Part shown: in pieces, positions 39,107 through 52,000 of the stretch
How positions within the stretch are numbered: position 1 is the first letter of the stretch
How the letters are laid out: each line of letters opens with the position of its first letter
Assembly (NCBI GenBank): GCA_905182985.1
Contig: CAJJDN010000084.1
Location: forward strand, 329,928-393,927
Direction of reading: 5' to 3'
DNA length: 64,000 nt
Source of the DNA: Paramecium sonneborni
Taxonomy: Eukaryota; Ciliophora; Oligohymenophorea; Peniculida; Parameciidae
Program-made: the position numbers and the translations under genes
Notes under the pieces: generated by a model
What the model was told of the DNA's origin: nothing
What the model saw: the letters and a program-made list of their open reading frames with translations, nothing else
Database searches by the model: none

Positions 39107-39433
39107 TCAACACAATTATTACATCAAGCCACCAACTTATTCTATTACGACATCGATTTCATCACCTGTTTCCATTCCAATCTAAATATAAGCTAAGCAA
39201 AATTACATCAGCAGGAGTTTATGTTTCTAATATTCTTTCACCATCAAATAAAAATCGAACATTTTGAATTTGTAACTAAAAAAATAATTAACTGATCGTA
39301 CATTTTGCCTTGAACAATATGCATCCATTAATTTCTTGAATTATGTTTACTTTTTAATTTTAAAAAACACTTCCTCTCCATCTTATGATTTCACTTTAAG
39401 ATTCAAATAATCCGCTTATTACTATTCTGCCAT
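39107..39433 (-). CDS. SUMO: SUMO (small ubiquitin-like modifier)
   Basis: A 91-residue SUMO precursor. YLNLKVKSQDG, FFKIKK, LMDAYCSRQ, VRFLFDGERI and ETGDEIDVVIEQVGG match the family along its length. The di-glycine is Gly84-Gly85, followed by a six-residue tail (LMQQLC) that a SENP/Ulp protease must remove before conjugation. Two introns (39276-39301, 39182-39206; 26 and 25 nt) give exactly 92 codons. The gene lies tail-to-tail with the PAS gene, 43 bp between stop codons. A single isoform is visible in this window. Confidence 0.95.
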
Positions 39434-39685
39434 TTTTAAACAAATTTAAAATTTATCAATCAAATTTCTTTATACAAAATTTCATTTAAATACTAAATAA
39501 TTTAATGATTTTTAATTATTATTAGGTTATATTTATAATTTATGAATTAATAATTTTTATTTTATTAATGTTAAGAAGAAAAAGGTAATTTTTATAAAGA
39601 AGAACAATAAACTAAAGAGAGATTAATTAATTGATTATCTGATATAGTATTTTAATATTATTTTATAAAATTAATTAAAAATATT

Positions 39686-41332
39686 ATGTAATTAGAAGCT
39701 CCATAAATTTTTGAATTCAATTGTTTTAAAAAGGGATAAAAGGGTATAAAACATTATAAAGGAATATTAAATAACAACAAACTTGAACTCTATAAAGTAT
39801 AATATTAATTTAATAGATAAAAGGAGAATGCCAAGGTCTCAAAATATATTTTACCTATTTAATTGTAAACTCACATCAAATGGGAAGTTGAAGAAGAAAA
39901 TGTTAATGGGAAGAAACATTATAAAATAGTGTCATTTAAGTTTTAATAAGTAATTTGTAGCAATTAAATTTTAAGATTAAACAAATAAGAGAATCATAAA
40001 TTGCTAAAGTAACAAGTTTTTGTGGTGATGATGTGACTTTAACTAGATTAAAAGAGCATTTGAGAAATAAAATAATCTTCCAAAGAATATAAGATTTTTA
40101 CACGCCTCTTTAAACTTTAGGAAAAGGAGCTTCTTCTAGAGTATTGTTAGTAAGACATAAAAATTCAGAACTTTATTATGCTGCGAAATGTGTTGATAAG
40201 TCATATGTGAATGAAACAGAAAATGGAATTGTATAATTTGTATTTTATTAATTTAAGGAATCAATGTTTTAAGAGATATCTATCAATAATGATTTAGATC
40301 ATCCTTCATTTATTAAATTACATGCAGTTTATGAAGGTGACAATACTTTTTATATGGTTATGGATTTATTAGAAGGAAAGAGTTTGCATGATGAATTAAA
40401 TAGCCACAAAAATGGTTTTCCTGAAGATATAGTGCGTAATGTTATGTGGGTAGCATTTTTTTTTAAATTAATTTTTAGTAAATTCTAACAGGAATAGAAT
40501 ATATGCATAATAAAAATATTATGCATCGTGATCTTAAACCAGAAAATATTATGTTATAAAAAAAATCTGATCTTAATTCTTTAAAAATAGTTGATTTTGG
40601 TTTGGCAACCTATTGTAATTTAGAAAAGTAACCTATTAATTATTTAATTTTAGATATTTATTTCCAAAATGTGGTACTCCTGGATATGTTGCACCAGAAA
40701 TTGCAAATTTAGTAGATAAATCAGAAAAATATGATAAAGTATGTGATGTATTTAGTGCTGGAGTTATTTTCTTTAAATTGTAATTAATTTATCTATTTAT
40801 TTATAGATTAACTGGTAAAGATTTATTTCCAGGAGTTGGATTTAATTTAGTATTAAAGTTAAATAAATAATGTAAAATTGATTTGACACCATTATAAATG
40901 AAAAAAATAGATCCTAGTATCATTAATTTAATTCAAAGAATGCTTGAAAAAGACCCTACAAAAAGAATTTCAGCTAGTGCATGTTTATTAGAATCATTTT
41001 TTGAAAAAAGTCATAATCAAAATCATGATCTTAAACTTTAATAAACCTCCTCTTAAAAAAAATAATTTTTTTCTTCTGGAGGAAAGAATTTTTAAACTCA
41101 AGAATTTTAAACTGACTCACCCTCATTATAAAATACAAAATAAGTTGAAAAAGGATCTTTCGTTACATAAGACTGTGCATTTAAAGGATTCAAAGAACCT
41201 CAACATGGCAAAGTTATGTAAAAATTCAATACTACTGAATTTGATCGTGTAGATATAACAGGAAGTCCTAATGAAAAAAAAAATAGTAAATTTGCCAATA
41301 CAGATTAAATTGAAGAGGAAGATGAAAAATGA
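39686..41332 (+). CDS. PH-domain serine/threonine kinase (CAMK-like)
   Basis: A 503-residue kinase. Residues 1-110 look like a PH domain (KKGQKGIKHYKGILNNNKLELY at its start). The kinase domain follows: LGKGASSRV near residue 136, the lysine in YAAKCVDK, HRDLKPENIML near 253, DFGLAT, and the activation segment CGTPGYVAPE. The last 100 residues are polar and Ser/Thr/Gln-rich with an acidic end (EEEDEK). Five introns of 26-29 nt (39950-39975, 40231-40257, 40450-40478, 40628-40653, 40780-40806) give 504 codons. The second and fifth have lengths divisible by three without an in-frame TGA, so their removal is inferred from kinase alignment. PH-kinases of this layout are common in Paramecium; a phosphoinositide link is inference. 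Confidence 0.88.
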
Positions 41333-41894
41333 TATAATATAAATATTGAAAAGTTAATTATTTTTTAATTTTCAGGTGCATTCATTTATCTCTTTTAATC
41401 TTTTAACAATCGAATTTATATTTGTATAAAACTATTTCTTAATAAAATATCTTCCAAAAAATTCATTTATATTTATAATTTTTATTTATAATTTAGCGTT
41501 ATTGATTTATTCGAATTATTCAAAAATGAGATCTCATCATTTTTATATAGAGTGATGATTTTTATCTAACAAATACTTAATATTTAATAAACGAGAATAT
41601 TTTTGTAAATAATTTCTTTTCTTTTATCATTGAATAAAAAATTTAATGATGTAATTTAAGGATTATTGATTTTTTTCACAATATTGTTTTATCACTTTCT
41701 CATTAGGTTATCAATTTTTGTAAGATTGAATATAAAAAGTTAACCAAGTATGATAGAAAGATTAGTTTTATTGATTTGAAGAAATTTCATTATACATTTT
41801 TAATGTTTAACTAAAATTGGGGAAGAACGAATGTCTTTAATTTTTTACAAATTTAAGTGTAACAAAAATGAACAATAATATAAAAAGTCAGTCT
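41333..41894. other. Intergenic AT-rich stretch
   Basis: Between convergent stop codons of the PH-kinase and the first MG-x-C gene. No coding signal seen. Confidence 0.6.
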
Positions 41895-42095
41895 TCATTG
41901 AACGTTTGATTAAGTTGGTGTGGATTATTCTCTCAAACGACGATTAAGAATTGGGTTTTTGTATGGGTTGTATGTATTATATGTTTCTGTTGTCTCTTTT
42001 AATATAATTTCTATATCTTGTGATTATCTAACTTTGGCCATAACCTGTTTCAACTATCCATTATTGCTTTTTGTGCTTCCATGACAGACTCCCAT
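41895..42095 (-). CDS. Tiny MG-x-C protein, tandem copy 1
   Basis: An intron-less 66-residue protein starting MGVC. Gly2 and Cys4 are the arrangement used for N-myristoylation plus palmitoylation, so membrane anchoring is likely. It shares a block with its neighbour at 42306: the segment LKQVMAKVRQSQDIEIILK matches LQKVVAQVRLSQDCESILK, and NPYKNPILNRRLRE matches NPFKNPILSRRLKE. Two aligned short frames with the same start signature, conserved core and separate TGA stops argue strongly that both are real genes. No known domain is recognised. Basic residues in the C-terminal half may help membrane or partner binding. Confidence 0.75.
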
Positions 42096-42305
42096 TATAA
42101 TTTATTAAATAATTTATCTTCTGATAATCATTTTAAATCGGTTTTAAGAATGTGAATAATAAATTTCCTTTGATTAAAATATTCATGAAACATTCCAACC
42201 AATATTTTAAGAATAATTATTAGTAGTTAAGCAAATAAACAGAAAATAATATTTTTGATAATTTTCAAGATTATATATGAAAAATATAATAGATGATAAG
42301 AAAGA

Positions 42306-42521
42306 TCAATCACTTTGAGTTATAGGTTATGACGAAACTGGAATTTCTTTTAATCTTCTACTTAATATCGGGTTTTTAAACGGATTTAAATGGGATGATT
42401 GACTTGCTCTTTGTTTCAAAATTGACTCACAATCTTAAGAAAGACGAACTTATGCAACAACCTTTTATAGATCACCATCATTAGTTGTTTTTTACTATTT
42501 TTAGGCAGCACACATTCCCAT
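42306..42521 (-). CDS. Tiny MG-x-C protein, tandem copy 2
   Basis: An intron-less 71-residue paralogue of the gene at 41895, starting MGMC. The N-terminal 15 residues (Gln/Lys/Thr) differ, the central VR-x-SQD-x-E-x-ILK helix-like block and the NP-(F/Y)-KNPIL-(S/N)-RRL block are conserved, and the tail differs again. The 210 bp between the two genes shows no coding signal. The codon differences outside the conserved blocks indicate an old duplication under selection. Probably a lipid-anchored adaptor; function unknown. Confidence 0.75.
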
Positions 42522-43187
42522 TTAAATATTTTATATTAATGAAGATATTAATCAAATCAATTGTATTTATAGTGACTCTAAATAAATATTGTTCAGTTTC
42601 TAAAATTAAGTAAAGTAACTAAGTTTTAAAAAGTTCGTACTAATAAGTAAATAATAAATTATTATATTACAAATATATAATGTCCTTCATCATAAAAACA
42701 TCAAAATTTTAATGACACTTTTTCATCTAAAAAGAATTCTCAAAATTAATTCTTCAAAGAAAAAATTTTTTAAATATTTTCTTGACTAATTTCGTTTAAA
42801 GAACAGTAAATTATGTTTTCAAAAAATCTTATGCTTATGATTTTCTTAATAATTATTTCTAAATTATAGATATTCAATAATTTTACAAAATCAGCTGCAA
42901 TATGATTAGATGAAATCATTTATTATTCATAATTAAGTTAAATTTAATATTAAAATTTTTATTTATTTTAAGTTAGGAAAATAAAATAAAATTATAATCA
43001 GTCAAGTTCTTGTGTGATAGAACTTATACAAACCAATCAAATTTAGAAATTTTAATGATAGTTTAGATTTTATGAATGAATTGTGATTAATTAAATTTCA
43101 TTATAATATTTTTCCTGATTCAGTGACACATCTATTTATGAATTATAGTATATATGAATGTATTTGAAATTTTGATTGAATTATAAA
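42522..43187. other. Intergenic AT-rich stretch
   Basis: Divergent region between the MG-x-C pair and the GFAT gene. No further small gene was recognised. Confidence 0.55.
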
Positions 43188-45210
43188 ATGTTTAAAAAAT
43201 TGTTTGCTATTGGTTTGGGAGGTTGTCTAGTAAATTACAATGTAAAGTGCTGTGGAATAGTTGGTGTGTTAACAACTGAAGATAATGCAGAGTAAATAAT
43301 TTTTGAAGGAGTGTAATTATTATAAAATAGAGGTTATGATTCTGCAGGAATAGGTACAATAAATAAATCTAAGAATGTAAAAATATTTGATAATATAAAG
43401 TTAATAATATCTAAGCATGCTAGTGATTAAATAAACAAAGTAGATTGTTTTATAAAATTGAAATAAGAATTATAGAAACATCTATAAAGTTAAGTAGGAA
43501 TAGGACATACAAGATGGGCAACATGTGGAAGTAAAACTGATAATAATGCTCATCCTCATTATGATACTTCTAAAAGAATAGCATTAGTACATAATGGAAC
43601 ATTAGAAAATTATGTAGAATTAAAAGATGAACTAATAAAATAAGGAATTTAATTTACATCAGAAACAGACTCAGAGGTAATTGCTCAACTCATTGGCTTA
43701 GAAATTTTAAAGTTAAATTTTCTAGAAGCTGTTGAAACAGTTTTAACCAGATTAAGAGGATAATGGGGTTTAGCAGTTATTGATAGAGAAAACCCTGCAT
43801 AAATGATTGTATGTAGATAAGGAAGTCCTATTTTAGTAGGATATGCAGCTAATAGTATATTTGTAGCAAGTGAAAAGATAGCTTTTGAAAAATATACATA
43901 AAATTACATAGCATTATAAGATGGTGAAGTAATGCTATTGTAATTAGAGAATAGAAACTAATTATACAATTAGATAAAACATAGATTAATTTTTAATGAA
44001 AATTAAGAAATAGAATAAATCCACTTAAAACCTAAGCAGCCTTATCAGACATTTTTTGAAATGGAAATAAATGAGCAACCTAATAGTCTTTTAAGATGTT
44101 TAGGAAATGGGGCAAGATTAGCAGGTTTTTCAGATTGTGCAAAGCTTGGAGGTTTGGATATGAAAGAAAAAGAGCTTTGTGAGATAAAACATCTAATATT
44201 AATAGGATGTGGAAGTAGTTTTAATGCAGCGTAAAGTATTTTACCAATTTTTCGAAACTTCCGAACATTCGAGAGTGTTTAGACAATAGAAGCAAGTGAA
44301 TTTTAAAGTTATGATTTACCTTAGAGTTAGGTAGGAATAATATTCATAACATAATCCGGTGAAACTAAAGATATAGTTAGAGTTTTAAATATTGGTAAAT
44401 AATAAGGAGTAATAACTATAGGAGTGTATATATTATATATTATATTATTTTAGTGTTAATGTCGTTGGATCATTAATAGCAACGAATGTGGATTGTGGTG
44501 TTTATTTGAATTCTGGAAGAGAAGTGGCTGTAGCAGCATCAAAGTCATTCAGTTCATAAGCAACAGCTCTAATATTAATTAGTCTATGGTTTAGTTATTA
44601 TAAAGAAAAGAATAATTATTTAGCTTAAAACATTATGATGAAGTCTTTAAGAGAGAAGTATGTAAATTAATTAAGGATGCTTCCAATGGTATTTGGTTAA
44701 GGTATAGTGGAATGTTAAGCAGGTGTTAAATTAGTAGCTAAAATATTATAAAATAAATAAAGTTTATTTATATTAGGAAAAGGATCAAATTATGCTATAG
44801 CAAAGGAGGGAGCTCTAAAAATTAAAGAATTAACTTATATCCATGCAGAAGCTTTTGCCTCTGGAGAAATGAAACATGGTCCTTTAGCTTTGATTGATTC
44901 TTCAAAGGATAAAGAAACTGCAATAATATTAATTATTTTAGAAGACGAATTCATATAAGATATGAAATTATCATTAAGTGAAGTTAATTCTAGAAATGCT
45001 AGAACCATTGTTATCACTGATTCTGCCCAAAGTTTATCTAATACTATGAATAAAATTGACCATTTGATTTTAATCCCAAAAATTGGCGAATAATTAAACT
45101 GGTTACTCAGTGTAATTGTCTTCCAATTATTGGCATTAGAAATCTGTTATCTTTAAGGAATAGATCCTGATAAACCTAGAAATCTTGCTAAAACTGTTAC
45201 TGTAGGTTGA
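43188..45210 (+). CDS. GFAT: Glutamine-fructose-6-phosphate aminotransferase
   Basis: A 664-residue enzyme making glucosamine-6-phosphate from fructose-6-phosphate and glutamine, the entry step to UDP-GlcNAc. The N-terminal glutaminase part shows [26 protein letters not shown] and HNGTLENY. The two SIS isomerase domains show GCGSSFNAA with TQSGETKD, and [20 protein letters not shown]. The C-terminus ends [12 protein letters not shown], the family signature. Catalytic Cys is residue 22, not 2: the ATG opens a 20-residue hydrophobic extension ([20 protein letters not shown]) with no ATG nearer to the CGI. One 28-nt intron (44426-44453) gives exactly 665 codons. Intergenic distance to the next start is 33 bp. 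Confidence 0.96.
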
Positions 45211-45243
45211 TCTGACTAACTATAATATCAATTAAAAATCATT

Positions 45244-48200
45244 ATGCTTAATAAAAATCAACTTCCATTACTACCAAACTCTACCCAACTTCCTATTACA
45301 ACAAATACTTAACCAAATAAAAATAACTCATAAATCTCTGTTCAAGATGCAACTTCCATGAAATAAAGTGGTACTTCTGCTAATTTGACATTAAACCTTA
45401 CTAAAACAAGAATAACCCGATATCAAGATACGTCGTATTTGAAATAGAAAACTGTCATCCCAACTTCATTAAGTACCTTAATTGATGATCCAAAGCTTCA
45501 TGAATATGTAATTGTTTTCCTATAGCCAAGACCTAATCAAGATTAAAAACTAATTTCTATGGAACCATGTATAGAAATTCTTAGAGTATGACATCTTACA
45601 AAACCAATTTTACAGAATTAGATTCTAAAGATGGTACTCTAGATTTAAATCCACTTCTCAAAAATGTTAAATCATCATAATTACAAACATATTTGAAGAA
45701 GATCATTCAATAATAAAGTGATAAGATTTAACTCTCTACTACTTTACCCAATAGATAAATGGCCATTGATTTATAATAATGGTTTGATTTTATGATTTCT
45801 AAAGTAAAGTAGTCAGTTTTGCTGTAAAATTGCAATACTCAAATTATAGCTGAAGAAATTGCTCTCATATATTCATCCTGTCTAAAAGAGATCATTAGAT
45901 AAGTTTCATTAGAATGTAAGGAACGTGGATGCTTACTCGAAAAAGTTTGGAATTCTTATATTGCTTTAATTGATCAATTAATTTCAAATATTAATAAAAC
46001 CTATTCAGAAAACCTTTTAAATTAATAATAATAATAATAGATAAATTCATCCCAAAAGAACTTTTTAGATGATTATAATCATTTATAATTATTATTGTAA
46101 CAACTTAAAACTGAAAAAGAAGCTCTAGAAAAAAAAAATAACTTCTTAGAGGAAAAAATTAAAAAATAAAAAGAAGAAATTTCTTTACTTTAGTAAACAG
46201 TTGAATAAATTACAGAAGATTAAAAATAATTCTAAAATCTTTAAAATCATTCAAATGAAATAACTACTCAAATACAACAACCTACTTTTTCCAATTTCTA
46301 ACTTAAACATTTACAAAGTATTTAAGAAGGAAAGTCTATTGTATCACATATTATGACAAAAAAAGCAGTAATACCAATTCATCTTAAAAATAAAAGTCTT
46401 TCACCAATACAAATTGCTAAGACTCTAGATGATGAATAAAGTAAAACTCCATTGTCTTAGCTTTAACTTGAATTTGATAATATGGAAGATTCTTAATTAA
46501 TTAAGATAAAAAAATATCAAAGAAAATCCAATTTAATTTAAAATGTTGTCATTGATGAAAGTATTTTATTTTCATAATATTAATTACTTTAGGATCTATA
46601 TAAACAGATAAAATGATTTTTAGTAGCATACCCATTTTAAATGATTTTATTCATAATTTTATAAATTATGGAATAAAAGCTATTTATGATGAAGTTAAAG
46701 AGGATGAATATCGAGAATCAATTCAAATAGTAAGATGTGCAACTTCTATTTCAATAGCTTAAGAAGATTTTGTTATTGAAACTATTAATAAATCAAAAAT
46801 CAAATAAAAAGCCTTTGAAGAATTATAAGCATATTTATCTAATCTTAATGATAAATATTAAGAATTTCAATAAAAACATATAGAATAAATGTTATAAATA
46901 AAAGAGCATAAAGTAGTTGCTTAAAATTTAGAATAAAATCTAAAAGAAGCTACATAAGATTTTGTAGAAATTCTAAAAGAAAAATAATTGACCATTAAAA
47001 GTTTAAAACATGGTTAAACTTTATTATTAAAAAAAATCAATTCAATAAGTTAAGATTAATTATCATCTAAACGTTCACCACAATTTGCTTCTCCATCCAG
47101 AAAAACTCCAAATTTTAAACATACATTTGACTTTAATAAGGAAGCAATATCTAAAGAAATTGATATAGTAAAAGTAGAAATGGATGATGAAAATAGCTCA
47201 ATAAAATCTGATGAAAAAGATAAAATTAATTAAACATTTTAAATAAATAATGAAGTCTTACATTTAAATATTCTTGAAGATCAAGAAGAAAATGATGTTT
47301 AATTATAAACTGAAGAAAAATAAGATGAATTTAATTTAGATACATCTGTTTAACCTGAAGATGATAATTCATTAATTGAATAGAAATCTGAAATAACATA
47401 ATCCTTATAATTAGATAGTCAAAAAGTTGATGAAAATAGATTGAGTAATGTGAAGGATCTTATCTAAAAATTTGGATTATAAAGGTAATCTACAAAGAAA
47501 TTAACTAAACCAATTCAGATGAGACTTTCTTTATTAAGTGAACTCAAACAAGATAAAAAAAAAGTAAAACGTATTTATAGTCAGAACACAGATGCTGCTA
47601 ATTAATTAATGAAAGAATTAATAGCAAAAACACCTACTAAAAAAAGTGTAAGAATTCCAATAATTCCTATTATTTAGTTATAAAAAATATTTTATACACT
47701 TATTTTGGATGCTTCTAAAAATCCAGAAGGATACAAGATTCCTCTTCATATTAGTATTTATGATTATTTTTTAAAGAAATATGGTTTTAAAAATGTTGCA
47801 GAAAAAAAAATAAAATAAATTTTTTAATATATATGTAGTAAAATGGAAACTCAACCTAAAATGCAATTCATTGCTAGACTTTGTTATATGCATGGAGAAA
47901 TGGATGAAGCAATATATAAATAGGTAGTTGAAACTGTTAAATATTTTAATTCTAAAGAAATTAATTTTCTGAAGAATGATTTGATTATTCAATAAGATTA
48001 GATGACTGAATATTGTCATGAATATTTGACTAATTTTCTTGGATAAAGTACTATTAACTCATATTTGAATTCTTTAAAACTTAAAAAAGAATTATCATTT
48101 GAATCAGAAATGATCTCTATATTGAATCTATATTTTTCAAAAAAGAAGCAATGTGAAGATTCTTTACAATTGATATTTTAAGCTGCTGATCTTGATGGAA

Positions 48201-48773
48201 ATTAATTAATTGAGTTTTCTGAATTTAAAACACTTTATAAAGCAATTCATCCTGATTTATATAATAAAACATAGGCTTTAAATTAATTTATTACTTTTGC
48301 AGATTTCATTGATGAAAATACAAAAGATAAAATGATTACATTAGATCGTTTTGCTGAAATGGCTATAGAATTAAATTTATTTAATAGAGATAAAATTAAT
48401 TAATATAGTCAAGGTAGCTAATCTTTAATTCATGAATGGAATGAAAACAAGAATTTAATTAAATATCGTTATTTAGTTTCCAATAATTACCATAAAGTTA
48501 AATACACATTTAATTTACTAACAGAATAAATTTAATTTTATTAATAAAAAAAAAGCTGCAGTCATTCAATATAAAGTATTTTTTATATTTATATAATCAG
48601 TTCTGTGGGTGAGCTATAAATTATTATTCGAGAGATCATAAAGAGTCATTTTAAAGTAAATATCAAATATTAATTTTAGTTATGAATTAAAATAACTTAT
48701 GGGGGATGTTGCTCCTTAAGAGTTTGCTTAAATATCCTAAATATATAATGCAATAGCAGAAATAAATTTATGA
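45244..48773 (+). CDS. Axonemal dynein light chain-domain, coiled-coil, EF-hand protein
   Basis: A 1149-residue ciliary protein. Residues about 150-260 hold an axonemal dynein light chain-type region (EEIALIYSSCLKEIIRQVS, then CKERGCLLEKVWNSYIALID), as in p28/DNALI1 and AXDND1. Long coiled coils rich in Glu/Lys/Gln follow, and near the C-terminus a canonical EF-hand loop (DLDGNQLIEFSE) precedes a degenerate second one (DENTKDKMITLD). Three introns (45508-45530, 46561-46592, 48576-48600) give exactly 1150 codons. Ignoring the last would give an implausible tail ending at 48685. Size and layout resemble AXDND1 more than the short p28 chains. Likely an axonemal, possibly calcium-responsive, inner-arm factor; this is inference. 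Confidence 0.8.
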
Positions 48774-49096
48774 AGATCAATTTAAAGTTTAAATTAAAAT
48801 AATCAATTTTCCTATTATAATTATATGTAATTACTCATTTCAAATGAAAATAATAATCTGCTGTTCTATTTCATCATATGAATTAGTTCTTCCTAAAAAC
48901 TTCATTTTTAATTTAATACTTTTTTAATTATTATATATTTGATCAAATAATAATTTCAAATCTTTAAAGGATGTTAAAAAAAATGTAATAGTAAATTAGT
49001 TAACTTTTGAATGGTGAAATACTTTAGATTAATTAATAGAGAAGTTAGATGATCATATTTCGGATATTACAATTAACTTAATATTTTTCAATTATT
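48774..49096. other. Intergenic AT-rich stretch
   Basis: Short region upstream of the second PAS/TM gene. No coding signal was accepted. Confidence 0.55.
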
Positions 49097-52000
49097 ATGC
49101 CATCATACAAGAATAAACTTGATAGTTTTCATTTGACCTCGCTTATCACGATATTAAAAGCATCTTTATTGGATTATGATAATATTCCGATCTTTTTAGG
49201 TTATATTTCTAGTTTTATAAGTTTTGCAATCTTAATTTACACATTAATACTAAGTTGCTTTAACTTAAACTAAATTGCAATTGTTAAAAAGGTCATATTA
49301 ATTTATATTGGATTACTTCCATAATATTTCTGTTATTTATAAATATCTATTACAGCACATACATTACTTAAATATGAAAATAATTTATTTGAATAAATGT
49401 TAGGAACTATTACCATAATAATAATATTTATTCAATCTTTTTTAAGTCTATTATTTATGAGAAATACTTACTTTAGTTAAACTATATTATGTAGAGATCT
49501 AACAATAATAGGTTTGCTCTCTTAAATTATGAAGTTTATGACGATTTTATTTTACTTTTATGATATTGATAATATTAATGCTCTGTATATTATAACTTTA
49601 ATATGTGCCTTATTGTGGACAATTTCAGAAGTTGCTGATATTTTGTACTATTTTCCCTATAGTTTGAGTGACAATCAATTTTAATTTTGTTTAAATTCAA
49701 TTAAGATTGTATGTACAATAATGATGATATTGGATGCATCACTACAATTTGAATAAGCAGTTATAATTTATTAATTAATCCTGAGTGTATTAGGATACTT
49801 TGTTAGTCGATAGGTTTTTCGAGTTTTTCTCTATAATAATTGCTTTAATCTCTTTTCTTAAGCAATTTCTAAGGATTAATAGTCACTTTACCTAAAAATT
49901 ATTCTATTCCTCAAAGAACAGTAAAAAGAGTAGGTAAATATCTATCAACCATTCTTAAGTTGTAACGTGATGAATTTGCATTAAAAATATTGCGAATAGA
50001 ACTGCTAAGTAATTATTTATTTTAATAAGGCATAAGTATATACCAATATTCTAGAATGCTTAATATCAAAGATATTCTAAAATGAGGAAGAATCCCTCTT
50101 TCTTTATAAAATTAGTTATATAGCATTTATAAAGAAATAATATTCCTTAAGTTTGATGAAAATTAAATAATATCAGATATTTAATGGACATACTTAAAGT
50201 TGGTATTTTAAATTAATGGTTCTTGATATTACTAAAAACATAGAAAGAGAAATTTAATAGGTTCTTTATAATACAAATATCACATAAAATTGGAATAAAT
50301 ATACTTATTTGACATCTAAAGATTTGGTTGAATTTGAAGAATAAGAAATAGAATTAATGCCATTAATAGCTCAATTAATAAACAAAAAATTAGATATTTG
50401 GCAATCTCAAATAAGAGGATTCAAGAATATATACGATTTACAACATAAGTTGGTTAATTTTGCAAAATTAATTGATTAAATTAGAAAACAGTTAGGTAAT
50501 ATATTTGAAAAAGACATTAATAACATCACTATTAGTTTAATCAATAATATATATCACCTCAGAATTTTATCATTATATTATTCATTAATAATGAATGATT
50601 AATTAAATAGTTATTTATGTGAAAAATAAATTTAAATTGTCTATTATTTTGAATAAACACTTAAATAAAATGAATTAACTTCTTTAGCTTTAATTACTGA
50701 CAAAATATCAGTGGTTGCAGTAAGTCTAGTAAAAAAATAAGGTGAAATTCTGAATAAGAATAAATAAAAAATAGGAAGTTTGTTTGGATATCATAAAAGC
50801 AATGAATATAATGGATTATTATCAGTTAATCAAATTATACCTGATTTTATTAGCAGTATACATAATGAAATGTTAACAGAATTTTTAAAAAAAGGATAAT
50901 CTTCTTTTTTTGTTTAATTTAAAACAGTTTTTGGAAAGAATAAAGATTATTTTATAATGCCTTTATAATTAAAATTTTCAAATGATTTTAATTTTGTAGA
51001 TGACTTTGTTATAAAAGGAGTGATGTATTAAGGTTAAAAGTAATAAGATTTTATAATATTTGATGATCAAGGACACATTTAAGGAATAACTTAATAATTT
51101 TATGAAATACTAATAAGAGATAATCACAAAGCTTATAAAATAGACCAAGAAACATTAACTAAATAAATGTATATTTATTATTTTATGCCTGAAATCTTTA
51201 ATATTATATAAGATTATTAATAACAGAAATAACACAATTAACTTGTTTAGTTTTTAGAAGATACTCAATTTATAATAATATAAAATCTAATGGAATTTCA
51301 TGAAGATTTTTCAAGATAAGCTAAAAAGTTTACAAAACACACAATTACTGATCCTGCTTTATATGCATCTAGTTATACTAATTGTTCTGAGTTAACAAAT
51401 AATAATATAAAAACAATCTTAAGAAGAAGAATGTTTACAGAAATCGATAGAAGTTTAATAAATGAAGAATTTGCCAAGAGTGCTATTAAATTTATCTACA
51501 ATAATGTAATTTTTATGATTATTTGTAGCTTGACATATATGTCACTTATTTTATAAAATTTTAATTGTAATATTATCCTATTTAGAATGAAAAAGTAAAA
51601 GGTTTTTATATACTAGAAATTATAGATTATAGAAAAAATTATGATAAAAAGATAGGAAGTGAAGCTGTGTTTAAAGATCTTGAATCTTAAATGAAATAAT
51701 CAATAAAAATTTAAAGTTAATTTATGTAAAGAGTTGAAAATTAAATTGAATTTGAAGAAATTAATGTTTGTTAAGTAGTCAAATCCAATACAAACACTAC
51801 TGATAATATAAGATTAGAAACTAATGGTAATTCTAGTAAACGAGTTATATTTCTTAAACCTGAAATTTCAAGTTAATTAAATGATTTTGCAGGAGGAATG
51901 AATTCTGAATCTAGTTCTGAAGAAAAATAAGAAGATTTTTTTTCACCTCCATAATCAAATAGACTGTAATTTTGTAAAGAGAATGATAGTATTCAACCTC

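Noticed and set aside
41001..41252. 83-codon plus-strand ORF at the end of the PH-kinase
   Set aside because: It lies in the wrong frame within the kinase C-terminal exon; the kinase frame accounts for this DNA with exact codon number.
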